From Pseudomonas kermanshahensis (GTDB lineage Bacteria > Pseudomonadota > Gammaproteobacteria > Pseudomonadales > Pseudomonadaceae): 64,000 nt of DNA. The translations under genes were made by a program, and so were the position numbers. The stretch covers positions 5,194,001 to 5,258,000 of the forward strand of contig NZ_JABWRY020000001.1 of the NCBI RefSeq assembly GCF_014269205.2, in the 5' to 3' direction. The notes beneath the pieces were generated by a model. The model was not told where the DNA came from and did no database searches. It worked only from the letters and a program-made list of their open reading frames with translations. Below, piece by piece: positions 33,078 to 42,748 of the stretch. Each line of letters starts with the position of its first letter. The stretch's first letter is position 1.

Positions 33078-33851
33078 TCATTGAACAAAAATGGTGATAC
33101 CCATGCCGATTACGGCACCCGCCACCAGCGTCAATGCCAGCTTTATTCGATCACGTTGACGACGTTTGGCCTTGCGCTCTACTTCTACCGGCAAGGTCAC
33201 GTGATTACCAAATCCTGTGTGCAATACTGCATCACCCTCCAAGGTGACCGCTGTCAGATTTAACTCTGAATAGCGACGGGAAAGCGCCTTTTCTCCAGCA
33301 TAGGCGGCAAATGGTGCACAGCGCTGATAATCGCTCAAACGACGCAGGCCGGGGTTGAGCGAAAACGCTTGCCAGTCGGCCTTCTCGGACAGCAACGGAT
33401 AGCACGGCACGCCCGCGATCACCTGGCGATCGCCCAGGTGGATGTAGGGGCTGTGCACGGCCAGGTCGTGGGCATGGCTGCGCAGCCAGACCTGCAGCAG
33501 GTTGGGGCTGACCTCCAGGATGGCCCGGGAATCTTCGACAAAGCCCTGCCGATAAAAATGCCAGTCATCCTCGCAGTGGAAGATGTAGGGCGTCTTGACG
33601 TGGCTGTAGGCCAGGTCGATCGACGGCAGCTGGCCCAGTTTTGGCCGGTTGACGAACACCGTGCAGTGCGGTTTCCAGTGCTCCGGCACTGCCCCATGCA
33701 CGGCCTCGTCACCTGAATCTTCGGTGATGAAGACTTCGCGAATGGGCGCGGTGTTGTAGCGATCGAAACTCTCAAGGGTATCTTTGAGCAGATCGAACCG
33801 CCCACAACTTGTCACGACCAGCGTGACGTCACTCTCATTTGAAAAGCGCAC
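33078..33851 (-). CDS. GT-A-type glycosyltransferase with C-terminal membrane anchor
   Basis: 257 residues from the GTG at 33851, chosen because GGAGGGAG stands 5 bases before it; a longer frame starts at 33875. The N-terminus reads VTLVVTSCGRFDLLKDTLESF, typical of GT-A enzymes, and HCEDDWHFY holds a DxD-like metal motif. The last 20 residues (LALTLVAGAVIGMGITIFVQ) form a single membrane segment after a basic stretch (RKAKRRQRDR), so the enzyme is probably tethered to the inner membrane with its catalytic domain in the cytoplasm. Substrate unknown. Confidence 0.68.
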   Translation of the reverse strand: MRFSNESDVTLVVTSCGRFDLLKDTLESFDRYNTAPIREVFITEDSGDEAVHGAVPEHWKPHCTVFVNRPKLGQLPSIDLAYSHVKTPYIFHCEDDWHFYRQGFVEDSRAILEVSPNLLQVWLRSHAHDLAVHSPYIHLGDRQVIAGVPCYPLLSEKADWQAFSLNPGLRRLSDYQRCAPFAAYAGEKALSRRYSELNLTAVTLEGDAVLHTGFGNHVTLPVEVERKAKRRQRDRIKLALTLVAGAVIGMGITIFVQ

Positions 33852-33915
33852 CGGACTCCCTCCGCATTGCGACAATCGACTTCCAGCGCCCGCTCCGTAG
33901 GCACGAAAGCTCTTT

Positions 33916-34872
33916 TTAAATACCCAGCTTCAGGCGTAGCCGCTGCCAGGCAGACAACGGCGGATGAGGCCTGAGCGCAGGGCGCATGTGGTCGACGATG
34001 CTACGTCCAACTTCACCGAAACTGAAACGGGAAACCGCCAGATGGCGGCCATTTTCTGCAATCCGCTGTGCCAGCGCAGGGTCGGCCCGCAAACGGCCAA
34101 GTTTTTCCTGGAGGGTCGGAATGCTGTCGTAGAACACCACGTTGTGCATGTCTTGCAGGCCCAGGGCGCGGTTTTCTTCCTCGCCCTGGTCGAACGCCAG
34201 CAACACACAGCCACAGGCCATGGCTTCGAAGTTCTTGATCATGTACTCGCCCATGCCGACGTCGGCACTGACGAAGAAACGAATACGGTTGAGCGTGTTG
34301 CAGTAGTCCTCGCCGGACTTGGTACGGGTCACTACCAGGTTCTCGACCCGCCCCAGCTCGTCCAACAGCGCCTTGCGCCCACTGTAGGCAACGCTGTTGG
34401 TGCTGCCCACGAACGCCAGTTCGATGTCGCGCTCACGCCCTTGGTCGGTCAGCAGGTGCTCATCGTAGCCTTTGGGCACGAATACCGCGTCAAAACCTTC
34501 CTGGCGCAGGCGCTCACTGACCATGTAACCCGAACTGATCACCCGCGCCCACGGCAGCTTGCGGTAATGCGCGCTGAACTTGCCGGTGTACTTGCAGGGG
34601 ATGTAGTTCTGGTAGGCGTCGTGCTCGAGGATGACCAGGTTAGGCACCGTCTGGATGAACGCCACCTGGCGAATCTCCTGCTTGAAGCGCAGGAAGAACA
34701 CGATGCGGTCATAACGCTCCACCTGCACTTCACGCTTGAAGTAGCGGCGCAGGTTACGCTGGTCTTCGCTGGTCAGCCAGCGCAGGTCACATTCGCAGTT
34801 GGCCGCGACGCCATCGTACAGGCGGTCGAGAATCGCCCGCTGTTCCTTCTGCACCAGAAATAAGACTTTCAT
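33916..34872 (-). CDS. ssg: Ssg-like glycosyltransferase (cell-surface polysaccharide)
   Basis: 318 residues starting MKVLFLVQKEQRAILDRLY, which I recognise as very like Ssg of Pseudomonas, a CgeB-type glycosyltransferase needed for normal O-antigen, motility and phage sensitivity. The C-terminal half has GEYMIKNFEAMACGCVLLA, the donor-binding pattern of spore-coat-like/GT family members. It lies downstream of dnpA, as in P. aeruginosa (PA5001, PA5002). The symbol rests on recall of the family, not on a search. Confidence 0.78.
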   Translation of the reverse strand: MKVLFLVQKEQRAILDRLYDGVAANCECDLRWLTSEDQRNLRRYFKREVQVERYDRIVFFLRFKQEIRQVAFIQTVPNLVILEHDAYQNYIPCKYTGKFSAHYRKLPWARVISSGYMVSERLRQEGFDAVFVPKGYDEHLLTDQGRERDIELAFVGSTNSVAYSGRKALLDELGRVENLVVTRTKSGEDYCNTLNRIRFFVSADVGMGEYMIKNFEAMACGCVLLAFDQGEEENRALGLQDMHNVVFYDSIPTLQEKLGRLRADPALAQRIAENGRHLAVSRFSFGEVGRSIVDHMRPALRPHPPLSAWQRLRLKLGI

Positions 34873-34920
34873 TGCGTTCCTTGGGCGCTCAGCGCCATCG
34901 CGGTCAACCAGGGGGCGCGC

Positions 34921-36324
34921 CTACAGCTCACGCCGCCAGAACAGTTCATGTCGGCGCACGGCCTTGCGGAAGAATTCGTTCTCGCCATAGGGCGATGGCC
35001 GGCGCCCGGCCAGCCAGCGTTGCAACAGGCGGCGCAGGCGGCGCTTGAACGGCGCCGGGGGCTGTAGGTCGTGCATCATGCCCAGGGCCATGGCCTTGTC
35101 GTGTTGGGTCGGCAGGCCCAGCACCAGCGCGCACGGCGCCCACGGCTGGTCGGCACTGAGTTGCGGCGGCAAGGCCACACCGTCGCCGCTGTCACCCATT
35201 GGCCAGCGGTCGTTGTCATGCAGGTGGTTGGCATAGCACAGCAGCGTTTGCGGCTGCCACTCCAAGCCCTGCAAGGCTTCCAGCACGGCCGCCTGGGCAC
35301 AGATATGGTCAGGGTGCGGGTCGAGTTGCGGGTGCGGCATGACCAGCACTTCGGGCTTGGCCATGGCCAGCAACGCGCGCAGGTCGGCCAACAGGTTGTG
35401 CCAGGTCGGCGCACCATCACTGTCGGCGGGCAGCGCGAATGGGTTGAACTGGCGGAACGGGCGGATATCGGCCATGTCAGCTTCGCGTGAAGCCGCCGGC
35501 ACATCCGGCGCGGCCTGCATGGCCGGCAGTTGCAGGCAGAAGTAGCCCAACTGCACGCAACGCGATTCCGGCACGCCCGCCCAGCGCGGCACGGCAATGC
35601 TGTCCCAGGCACGCAAACGCCCTTTGAGGCGCGCCGCCTCGGCCTTGCCCAGGCCCATCTGTTGATAGTGCTCGGCTTCGATTTCGCCGGCAGTCAGGGT
35701 CACCACCCAGGTTTCGTCGGCTTGGCTGTACAGGCCATAAGCTGCTAGCTCAGCGTCATCGGCATGGGGCGCAATGACCATCACGCGACGGCGCTGCAAC
35801 TCGACGCTGGGGGTTATCCACAGGCGCGGTTCGCCCTGCAGCCGGCAATGGCGGCCACGCAGACGCAGCGTACCGGCCTGGAGCGGCGCGGCCAAGCCGG
35901 TCAGGTTGAGGAAGCGAACCCCGTCGACACCGCGCTCGAACGCCTGCCGATCCGTCAGCTCATCCGCCAACAGCTCCACCCGCGGGTCGAGAAACCGCCC
36001 CAACCAGGTGCTCTTTACCCGCAGCTCCAGGACCAGGGTTTCGTCGCCTTGCAGCGCTGCACCGGCCTTCAACAGGCCGTTCTGCAGGCTGGCCGAGGCT
36101 GTACGGGCCTGCTCACCGAAGTTGTAGGCATAGTCCTCGGTGGGCGCGTAGAACAGGTGGTCCGCGAACCAGGCCTCGTGGGCGGCCCACACCAGCGGCA
36201 GCAACAACAGCGGCAGCCACCACCAGGTGAATACACCCAGCCCGATCAGCGCGAGCAGGCCTGCAAGCAGGCCCAGGCGCTTGTTGCGCCGGTGGCGCTT
36301 GAGCAACTGCTGCTTGCGGCTCAC
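34921..36324 (-). CDS. dnpA: PIG-L family de-N-acetylase DnpA
   Basis: 467 residues from the GTG at 36324, which overlaps the stop of the mig-14-like gene by 4 bp (GTGA). Two membrane segments near the N-terminus (about 20-50), then a PIG-L deacetylase domain with the zinc motif PHADDAE (His187, Asp189, Asp190) and the second-half motif HPQLDPHPDH. In P. aeruginosa the related dnpA promotes antibiotic persistence and is thought to deacetylate a sugar of the LPS core. Located in the same core-LPS cluster here. Confidence 0.85.
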   Translation of the reverse strand: MSRKQQLLKRHRRNKRLGLLAGLLALIGLGVFTWWWLPLLLLPLVWAAHEAWFADHLFYAPTEDYAYNFGEQARTASASLQNGLLKAGAALQGDETLVLELRVKSTWLGRFLDPRVELLADELTDRQAFERGVDGVRFLNLTGLAAPLQAGTLRLRGRHCRLQGEPRLWITPSVELQRRRVMVIAPHADDAELAAYGLYSQADETWVVTLTAGEIEAEHYQQMGLGKAEAARLKGRLRAWDSIAVPRWAGVPESRCVQLGYFCLQLPAMQAAPDVPAASREADMADIRPFRQFNPFALPADSDGAPTWHNLLADLRALLAMAKPEVLVMPHPQLDPHPDHICAQAAVLEALQGLEWQPQTLLCYANHLHDNDRWPMGDSGDGVALPPQLSADQPWAPCALVLGLPTQHDKAMALGMMHDLQPPAPFKRRLRRLLQRWLAGRRPSPYGENEFFRKAVRRHELFWRREL

Positions 36325-37220
36325 GCCTGAAACACCGGCACGGGGTTGCACCAGCGGTCCTTGTACTCGCGGTCGGCGCGACCGAACGAGAACCGCAGGG
36401 GTTTGTTACGCGCCCGGGCGTCTTCCCAGGCCGCCTGGGTATTCAGGAAGCTCAGCACGCTACCGGGGCTGAACGCCTTGGTTTCCGGGTCGACACCGCC
36501 ATTGACGTACTCGACGCTGATCCACTCGGGCGCCTCGACGCGATACACCAACTGAATCGCGATGGGCTTGTCGTCGAGCAGCAGCACCGAACCGATCAAC
36601 AGCTCGCGCAAACGCTCGAGCACCTCGTCAATGCGCTCGGCACCGGTGGCCGGAAAGCCCCAGCGACGCTGGAACAGGTCACGGTACATGGCGGCAATCT
36701 GGCCGGCGTCAAAGTCACTGATCGGCCGCACCACCCCGCCCGCCTCTTCCAGCAAACGCAACTCGCGGCGCTGGTTGTAGCGAAACTTCTTCGACAGGTC
36801 CTCGTGGGCACGGGCCATGGCCAACTGCTCGGTCTGCGCCTTGAGCCCAGTGAAGCGGCCCTGGTTCAGCTCGGACAGGTAACGCGCGGCATGGCGCAGT
36901 GGCGCGCCAGCATCGGCGGCGGCCGGCAGGATGATCTCGGCGTTGCCGAGGTCGAACAGGCCTTTCTTGCCCGCACGCTTGAGCACGTCCTTGGACAGCG
37001 CCAGGTGGCGGCCCCAAGTGGGGATCGCTGCCTTCAGCTCGCCGCCTTGCAGCCACCCCAGGTAGCGCACAGGAATTTGCGCCAGCTCGGCCAACTGCTC
37101 GACCACCAGCGGGTGCGTAGCCACGCTGCCGCCAAACCGTGCCCAGGCTTCGGCATACGCGTTGGCGTCGATGACTTGCCAGCCGCGTTCGCGGAAGGCT
37201 TGAATATGATTGAGCATCAC
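36321..37220 (-). CDS. mig-14: Mig-14-family GNAT-like protein
   Basis: 299 residues, a GNAT-type acetyltransferase/FemAB-like fold matching the Mig-14 family, with the C-terminal KPLRFSFGRADREYKDRW. Mig-14 of Salmonella and Pseudomonas protects against cationic antimicrobial peptides, and in Pseudomonas the gene lies beside dnpA. Starts are ambiguous (GTG at 37220 or ATG at 37217); the gene touches the stop of the upstream wapH-like gene. Translational coupling in this cluster is strong. Confidence 0.78.
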   Translation of the reverse strand: MMLNHIQAFRERGWQVIDANAYAEAWARFGGSVATHPLVVEQLAELAQIPVRYLGWLQGGELKAAIPTWGRHLALSKDVLKRAGKKGLFDLGNAEIILPAAADAGAPLRHAARYLSELNQGRFTGLKAQTEQLAMARAHEDLSKKFRYNQRRELRLLEEAGGVVRPISDFDAGQIAAMYRDLFQRRWGFPATGAERIDEVLERLRELLIGSVLLLDDKPIAIQLVYRVEAPEWISVEYVNGGVDPETKAFSPGSVLSFLNTQAAWEDARARNKPLRFSFGRADREYKDRWCNPVPVFQA

Positions 37221-38347
37221 GCCTGCGCCACCAGGGCACGCACCTGCGGCAACTGCCAGAAGGCCTCGCGCACCGCCGGGTCAGAAAAGCGCTGGTGCAG
37301 GCGTTGCAGCATGTGCTCGGCGCACGCTTCGCGCTGCTGCTCATCCAGCGTGGCCATGTGCTTCAGGCCTTGGGCCAGCTGCCCAGCGTCACCGAGCGGG
37401 AACAGCACACCCACACCTTCGACCACTTCACGGGCACCGCCGCAGGCCGTGGCCAGCACCGGTACGCCCGCCACCATGGCTTCAAGCAGGACCATGCCGA
37501 ACGGCTCGTGGTCCGAACTCAAGGCGAACACATCGAACGCGGTGAAATAACGGCGGGCATCCGGCACCTGGCCGAGGAAGTCCACTTGCGCGGCGATACC
37601 CAGCTCGGCAGCCAGCGCCTTGAGCTCGGCTTCCAGGCGGCCTTTGCCCAGTATCGCCAGGCGCGCGCCAGCAGGCAGCCCCGGCAGCGCTTGGGCAAAA
37701 CCGCGCAACAGCGTGGCCTGGTCTTTGTCCGGGTGCAGGCGGCCGACGTTGCCGACGATCCACGCCTGAGGGTCGAGGCCAAGTGCCTCGCGCGCTGCGT
37801 CCCGAGGCACCAATGCCGCCTGCAGGGCCTCGATGTCGATACGGTTGTACAGGGTCTGGATACGTTCAGCCGGCCATGCGGGCAGGCAGCGGCGCATGTC
37901 GTCCCGCACCGCATCGGAAACGCCGAGCAGGCTCAGGCGCTTGCTGAACAGGTTGGCAAACAGCCGCCGCCCTTTGCGCTGATAGTCGCCAAAGGCGTGG
38001 TGCACACCGATCACCGGCAGGCCGGTGCCCAACAAGGCGACATAGATCGGCTTGAACCGGTGGGCGATGCAGAAACTGAAATGGCGCTCAGCCGCAATCC
38101 GCCGCAAAGCACGGATGGCGCCAAGCTTCAGCCCACGCACGGCCTTGGAGCTGAACTCCAGGAACAGCACCTCGTCCGACGCGCAGCCGGCCGCGACCTG
38201 CGGGTCGGCGGCGCCGGTGAGAAACACCGTGGTGACCTGGTAGCCACGCCCCTGAAACAGGCTGGCGTACTGACGGGCACAGTCCAGAAACGGCCCGTCA
38301 TAGCCATGGCAGAACTGCAGGATGCGCGGTTCAGAGCGGCTGGTCAT
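37217..38347 (-). CDS. wapH: Glycosyltransferase family 4, WapH-like (LPS core)
   Basis: 376 residues, GT-B fold: N-terminal CHGYDGPFLDCARQYASLF, central GNVGRLHPDKDQATLLRGF and the donor-binding EPFGMVLLEAMVAGVPVLAT. In P. aeruginosa wapH (PA5004), a glycosyltransferase of the LPS outer core, is upstream of mig-14 and dnpA and downstream of the carbamoyltransferase gene, as here. The start overlaps the carbamoyltransferase end by 17 bp. Symbol assigned from context and similarity of layout. Confidence 0.72.
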   Translation of the reverse strand: MTSRSEPRILQFCHGYDGPFLDCARQYASLFQGRGYQVTTVFLTGAADPQVAAGCASDEVLFLEFSSKAVRGLKLGAIRALRRIAAERHFSFCIAHRFKPIYVALLGTGLPVIGVHHAFGDYQRKGRRLFANLFSKRLSLLGVSDAVRDDMRRCLPAWPAERIQTLYNRIDIEALQAALVPRDAAREALGLDPQAWIVGNVGRLHPDKDQATLLRGFAQALPGLPAGARLAILGKGRLEAELKALAAELGIAAQVDFLGQVPDARRYFTAFDVFALSSDHEPFGMVLLEAMVAGVPVLATACGGAREVVEGVGVLFPLGDAGQLAQGLKHMATLDEQQREACAEHMLQRLHQRFSDPAVREAFWQLPQVRALVAQA

Positions 38348-40088
38348 ACGCGGCCGCGCCGTCCTTCACTACCAGGATGTCTTCCATGATCAGGTACTGC
38401 AGGTCCGAGCCGAAGAACATGTTCAGGGCATCGGTCGGCGAGCAGATCATCGGTTCACCCCGACGGTTCAGCGAAGTGTTCAGCGACACGCCGTTGCCGG
38501 TCAGGTCTTCCAGCGCCTTCATCATGTCGTAGTAACGCGGGTTGTATTCGCGCTTGAGCACCTGGGCACGCGAAGTGCCGTCCTCGTGGACCACCTCCGG
38601 TACGCGGGTTTTCCACTCTTCAGCCACTTCGAAGGTGAAGGTCATGAACGGCGCCGGGTGATCGACTTTGATCATCTGCGGGGCGACGGTGTCGAGCATC
38701 GACGGGCAGAAAGGTCTCCAGCGCTCGCGGAACTTGATCTGGTGGTTGATGCGGTCAGCCACGCCTTCGACGCTCGGGCAGCCGATGATCGAACGACCAC
38801 CCAGGGCGCGCGGGCCGAATTCCATGCGGCCCTGGAACCAGGCCACCGGGTTGCCGTCGACCATGATCTTGGCGATCTGCTCGGGCATGTTCTCGAGCTT
38901 GCGCCACTTCGGCTGGTCTGGGTGACGGGCACAGGCGGCGATCACGTCCTCGTTGGAGTACGACGGGCCGAGGTAGACGTGCTCCATCTTCTCGACCGGC
39001 ACGCCGCGGGCATGGGACACATAGGCCGCGGCACCCACCGCAGTACCGGCATCACCGGAAGCAGGCTGAACGAACAGCTCCTTCACATCCGGGCGAGCGA
39101 TGATCTTCTGGTTGAGCTTGACGTTCAGCGCGCAGCCGCCGGCGAAGGCCAGCTTGCCGGTCTGCTTCAAGGTATCGCCCAGGTAATGGTCGATCATCTG
39201 CAGGGCCAGCTTCTCGAACAGCGCCTGCATGCTGGCGGCGTAGTGGATGTACGGCTCGTCGGCGATGTCGCCTTCGCGCTTGGGACCCAGCCACTCGATC
39301 AGCTTCGGCGAGAAGTAGAAGCCCTTGCCCTTCTCTTTATAGCGGCGAAGGCCGATGACGTTGGCGTATTCGGTGTTGATCACCAGTTCGCCGTTCTCGA
39401 AGCTGGCCAGGCGCGAGAAGTCATATTTGCTGGCGTCGCCGTACGGCGCCATGCCCATGACCTTGAACTCGCCGTCGAGCATTTCGAAACCGAGGAACTC
39501 GGTGATCGCGCCATACAGGCCACCCAGGGAGTCCGGGTCGAAGAATTCCTTGATCTTGTGGATCTTGCCGTTTTCGCCATAGCCGAAGAAGGTCGTGGCG
39601 TACTCGCCCTTACCGTCGATACCCAGGATCGCGGTCTTTTCCTTGAAACCCGAGCAGTGGTAGGCGCTGGAAGCGTGAGCCAGGTGGTGCTCAACCGGTT
39701 CGATCTTGACCTTTTTCGGGTCGAAGCCCAGTTGCTCCAGGCACCAGACGATCTTCTTGCGGTAGCGCTTGTAGCGACGGTTGCCCATCAGGATCGCGTC
39801 GAGGGCGCGGTCCGGGGCATACCAGTAGCGCTTGGCATAGTGCCAGCGGGCCTTGCCGAACAGGCTGATCGGGGCGAACGGAATGGCTACCACGTCGACG
39901 TCGGATGGCTTGATGCCTGCCTGCTCCAGGCAGAACTTCGCCGACTCGTAGGGCATGCGGTTCTTCGCATGCTTGTCACGCACGAAGCGCTCTTCTTCGG
40001 CGGCGGCAATCAGCTTGCCGTCAATGTACAGGGCCGCGGAAGGGTCATGGCTAAGGGCGCCGGACAGGCCAAGAATCGTCAATGCCAA
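38331..40088 (-). CDS. NodU/CmcH-family O-carbamoyltransferase of the LPS core
   Basis: 585 residues, a complete carbamoyltransferase. The N-terminal YrdC-unrelated Kae1-like half opens TILGLSGALSHDPSAALYIDG with the motif EHHLAHASSAYH, and the C-terminal half has FQGRMEFGPRALGGRSII. These enzymes carry a carbamoyl group from carbamoyl phosphate, via carbamoyl-AMP, to a sugar hydroxyl. In P. aeruginosa the homologue decorates a core heptose. First gene of the seven-gene minus-strand cluster. Confidence 0.88.
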   Translation of the reverse strand: MALTILGLSGALSHDPSAALYIDGKLIAAAEEERFVRDKHAKNRMPYESAKFCLEQAGIKPSDVDVVAIPFAPISLFGKARWHYAKRYWYAPDRALDAILMGNRRYKRYRKKIVWCLEQLGFDPKKVKIEPVEHHLAHASSAYHCSGFKEKTAILGIDGKGEYATTFFGYGENGKIHKIKEFFDPDSLGGLYGAITEFLGFEMLDGEFKVMGMAPYGDASKYDFSRLASFENGELVINTEYANVIGLRRYKEKGKGFYFSPKLIEWLGPKREGDIADEPYIHYAASMQALFEKLALQMIDHYLGDTLKQTGKLAFAGGCALNVKLNQKIIARPDVKELFVQPASGDAGTAVGAAAYVSHARGVPVEKMEHVYLGPSYSNEDVIAACARHPDQPKWRKLENMPEQIAKIMVDGNPVAWFQGRMEFGPRALGGRSIIGCPSVEGVADRINHQIKFRERWRPFCPSMLDTVAPQMIKVDHPAPFMTFTFEVAEEWKTRVPEVVHEDGTSRAQVLKREYNPRYYDMMKALEDLTGNGVSLNTSLNRRGEPMICSPTDALNMFFGSDLQYLIMEDILVVKDGAAAYDQPL

Positions 40089-40192
40089 GGGATTAGCCTC
40101 TTCTTTCGGTAGAGATGCGCCAACGGCCTCGTGGGCGGATGGCGGCTAAAGGGCGAGATTATAACGCAAACAAGAAGGACACACCGCCCCCT

Positions 40193-40307
40193 TGTAGGAG
40201 CGGCCTTGCGTCGGGAAAGGGCTGCGCAGCGGCCCCAGGTTTTGCAGTGTGGCAGAAATTGCTGGGGCCGCTGCGCGGCCCTTTCGCGACGCAAGGCCGC
40301 TCCTACA
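40193..40307. repeat. REP pair between carbamoyltransferase and rlmJ
   Basis: Arms TGTAGGAGCGGCCTTGCGTC and the complement ending GGCCGCTCCTACA, with an inner pair GCTGCGCAGCGGCCCC / GGGGCCGCTGCGCGGC. Same family as 59337. Confidence 0.88.
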
Positions 40308-40326
40308 GGGGGCTTGCGGTGAATGC

Positions 40327-41163
40327 TTATTCGGCGATCAGCCAGTCCATCCGGTAGCTACCCGCCGTCTGCGCCAGCTCTTTGGCGAGCCAGGGCAGCA
40401 GTTCCTTCAGCTCTTCCTCCAGCCCCCACGGCGGGTTGGCAATGGCCAGGCCAGAGCCGTTGAGCCCCTGCGGGCTATCCTGGTGGTGCACATACAACTC
40501 CACGCGCAGCAACTTGGGCGCGCCAGTGCTGGTGAGGTCCTGATAGAAGCGGGTCAGCGAGCGCTGGTCCTTGATCGGGTACCAGATGGCCGCGACGGTT
40601 TGGCGCATGCGGCCAATCGCCTCTTTCATCGAGGTGGTACAGCGTTTGAGCTCATCAGCCTGCTCAAACGGCGGGTCGATCAGCATGATCGCGCGTTTTT
40701 CCTGCACCGGCAGCAAGGCGCGCGGCACATGCCAGCCCTCGCCCAGGTGAACGAAGACGCGTGGGTCTTTCTTCATGTTCTCTTTGAGCAGCGGCCCGTC
40801 TTCGGGGTGCTTCTCGTTGAGCAGGGCGCGGTCTTGCTGACGCATCAGGCGGCGGGCCAGCTCTGGCGAACCTGGGTAGTAACGCAACTCGCCATCGGCA
40901 TTGAGGCGCTTGATGATGCGCAGGTAATCGCCTGCCATGGCCGGCAGGTCGTCGCGGTTCCACAACCGGGCAACGCCTTCGAGGTATTCACCGGTGCGGG
41001 TCGCCTGGTCGCCCTGCAAGTCATACAGGCCAAGGCCTGCGTGGGTATCGATATAGGCGAACGGCTGCTCCTTGCGCGACATCAGGGCGATGAGGCGGGT
41101 CAGCACGATGTGCTTGAGGACGTCGGCGTGGTTGCCGGCGTGGAAGGCGTGACGATAGTTCAT
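40327..41163 (-). CDS. rlmJ: 23S rRNA (adenine(2030)-N6)-methyltransferase
   Basis: Methylates A2030 of 23S rRNA with SAM. 278 residues, normal for the family. N-terminus NYRHAFHAGNHADVLKH, SAM-binding YIDTHAGLGLYDL and the N6-adenine catalytic motif IDPPFEQ. It stands alone between REP and putP. Confidence 0.95.
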   Translation of the reverse strand: MNYRHAFHAGNHADVLKHIVLTRLIALMSRKEQPFAYIDTHAGLGLYDLQGDQATRTGEYLEGVARLWNRDDLPAMAGDYLRIIKRLNADGELRYYPGSPELARRLMRQQDRALLNEKHPEDGPLLKENMKKDPRVFVHLGEGWHVPRALLPVQEKRAIMLIDPPFEQADELKRCTTSMKEAIGRMRQTVAAIWYPIKDQRSLTRFYQDLTSTGAPKLLRVELYVHHQDSPQGLNGSGLAIANPPWGLEEELKELLPWLAKELAQTAGSYRMDWLIAE

Positions 41164-41269
41164 GGCAACTCCTGCGGGGGTGGCAAGTTTACCTTGCCTT
41201 GCAGGCGGAGTCAGGCCTGGCTGTCGATCGGCGGCGCCTGCTTCGCGGGCGCCGCCTGTTCAACGGGTA

Positions 41270-42748
41270 TTACTTGTCAGCGTGATACGCCGCATCAGCC
41301 GTTTCGAAGCGCTGAACCATCGCCGTCGACGGGCTACCCAGCTTGCTCACCACGACGATGGCGATGCTGGCGAAGAGGAAGCCTGGGATGATTTCGTACA
41401 GCCCAAGGGTGTCGAACTGCTTCCACAGGATCACGGTCAACGCACCCACCACGATACCGGCAAGGGCGCCGTTACGGGTCATGCCTTTCCACAGTACCGA
41501 GATCAGCACCACCGGACCAAAGGCCGCACCGAAGCCCGCCCAGGCGTAGGCCACCAGGCCCAGCACGCGGTTTTCCGGGTTGGCTGCCATGGCGATGGCA
41601 ATCAGGGCAACCGCCAACACCATCAGGCGGCCGACCCACACCAGTTCACGCTGCGAAGCACCCTTGCGCAGGAAGGCTTTGTAGAAGTCTTCGGTCAGGG
41701 CACTGGAGCACACCAGCAGCTGGCAGCTCAGGGTGCTCATCACCGCCGCCAGGATGGCCGACAGCAACACGCCCGCAATCCATGGGTTGAACAGGATCTT
41801 CGCCAGCTCGATGAACACACGCTCGTGGTTCTCGGTAACCGGGCCCGCAAGATCAGGGTTGGCCGAGAAGTAGGCGATGCCGAAGAAGCCCACGGCACAG
41901 GTACCGGCCAGGCACAGGATCATCCACGTCATGGAAATGCGACGGGCCTTGGCGATCGACTTGACCGAGTCAGCGGCCATGAAGCGCGCCAGGATGTGCG
42001 GCTGGCCGAAGTAGCCCAGACCCCAACCCATCAGCGAGATGATGCCGATGAAAGTTGCACCCTTGAACATGTCGAAGTTGGCCGGGTTCTGCGCTTCGAT
42101 GGCCAGGAAGGTGGTGTCGAAGCCACCGGTCGAGATCAGCACGATCACCGGGGTGAGGATCAGCGCGAAAATCATCAGCGAAGCCTGCACGGTGTCGGTC
42201 CAGCTCACCGCCAGGAAGCCACCGACGAAGGTGTAGGCGATGGTGGCGGCAGCGCCAGCCCACAGCGCCGTCTCGTACGACATGCCGAAGGTGCTTTCGA
42301 ACAGACGCGCACCGGCGACGATGCCAGACGCGCAATAGATGGTGAAGAACACCAGGATGACGATGGCCGAGATGATCCGCAGCAGGCCGCTCTGGTCTTC
42401 GAAGCGGCTGGAGAAGTAGTCCGGCAGCGTCAAGGCATCGCCGTTGTGCTCGGTCTGCACCCGCAGGCGACCCGCAACGAACAGCCAGTTCAGGTAGGCG
42501 CCGACGGTCAGGCCGATGGCGATCCAGGCTTCGGACAGGCCGGAGAAGTAGATGGCGCCCGGCAGGCCCATCAGCAGCCAGCCGCTCATGTCGGAAGCAC
42601 CGGCAGAGAGCGCAGTGACCACGCTGCCCAGGCTTCGACCGCCCAGGATGTAGTCGGAAAGGTTATTGGTGGCGCGATACGCGGCGAAGCCGATCAGTAC
42701 CATTGCCGCGATATAGACCACAAAGGTGATCGTTAGTGGATTGCCCAT
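41270..42748 (-). CDS. putP: Sodium/proline symporter
   Basis: Brings in L-proline with sodium across the inner membrane. 492 residues, SSS family with about 13 membrane segments and the sodium-site region around SAGASDMSGWLLMGLPGA and AYTFVGGFLAVSWTDTVQ. Divergent from putA; both are controlled from the operator region 42749-43104. Confidence 0.96.
   Translation of the reverse strand: MGNPLTITFVVYIAAMVLIGFAAYRATNNLSDYILGGRSLGSVVTALSAGASDMSGWLLMGLPGAIYFSGLSEAWIAIGLTVGAYLNWLFVAGRLRVQTEHNGDALTLPDYFSSRFEDQSGLLRIISAIVILVFFTIYCASGIVAGARLFESTFGMSYETALWAGAAATIAYTFVGGFLAVSWTDTVQASLMIFALILTPVIVLISTGGFDTTFLAIEAQNPANFDMFKGATFIGIISLMGWGLGYFGQPHILARFMAADSVKSIAKARRISMTWMILCLAGTCAVGFFGIAYFSANPDLAGPVTENHERVFIELAKILFNPWIAGVLLSAILAAVMSTLSCQLLVCSSALTEDFYKAFLRKGASQRELVWVGRLMVLAVALIAIAMAANPENRVLGLVAYAWAGFGAAFGPVVLISVLWKGMTRNGALAGIVVGALTVILWKQFDTLGLYEIIPGFLFASIAIVVVSKLGSPSTAMVQRFETADAAYHADK

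Noticed and set aside
38322..40112. 596-codon open frame antisense to the carbamoyltransferase
   Set aside because: Shadow frame; the minus strand carries the full carbamoyltransferase pattern.
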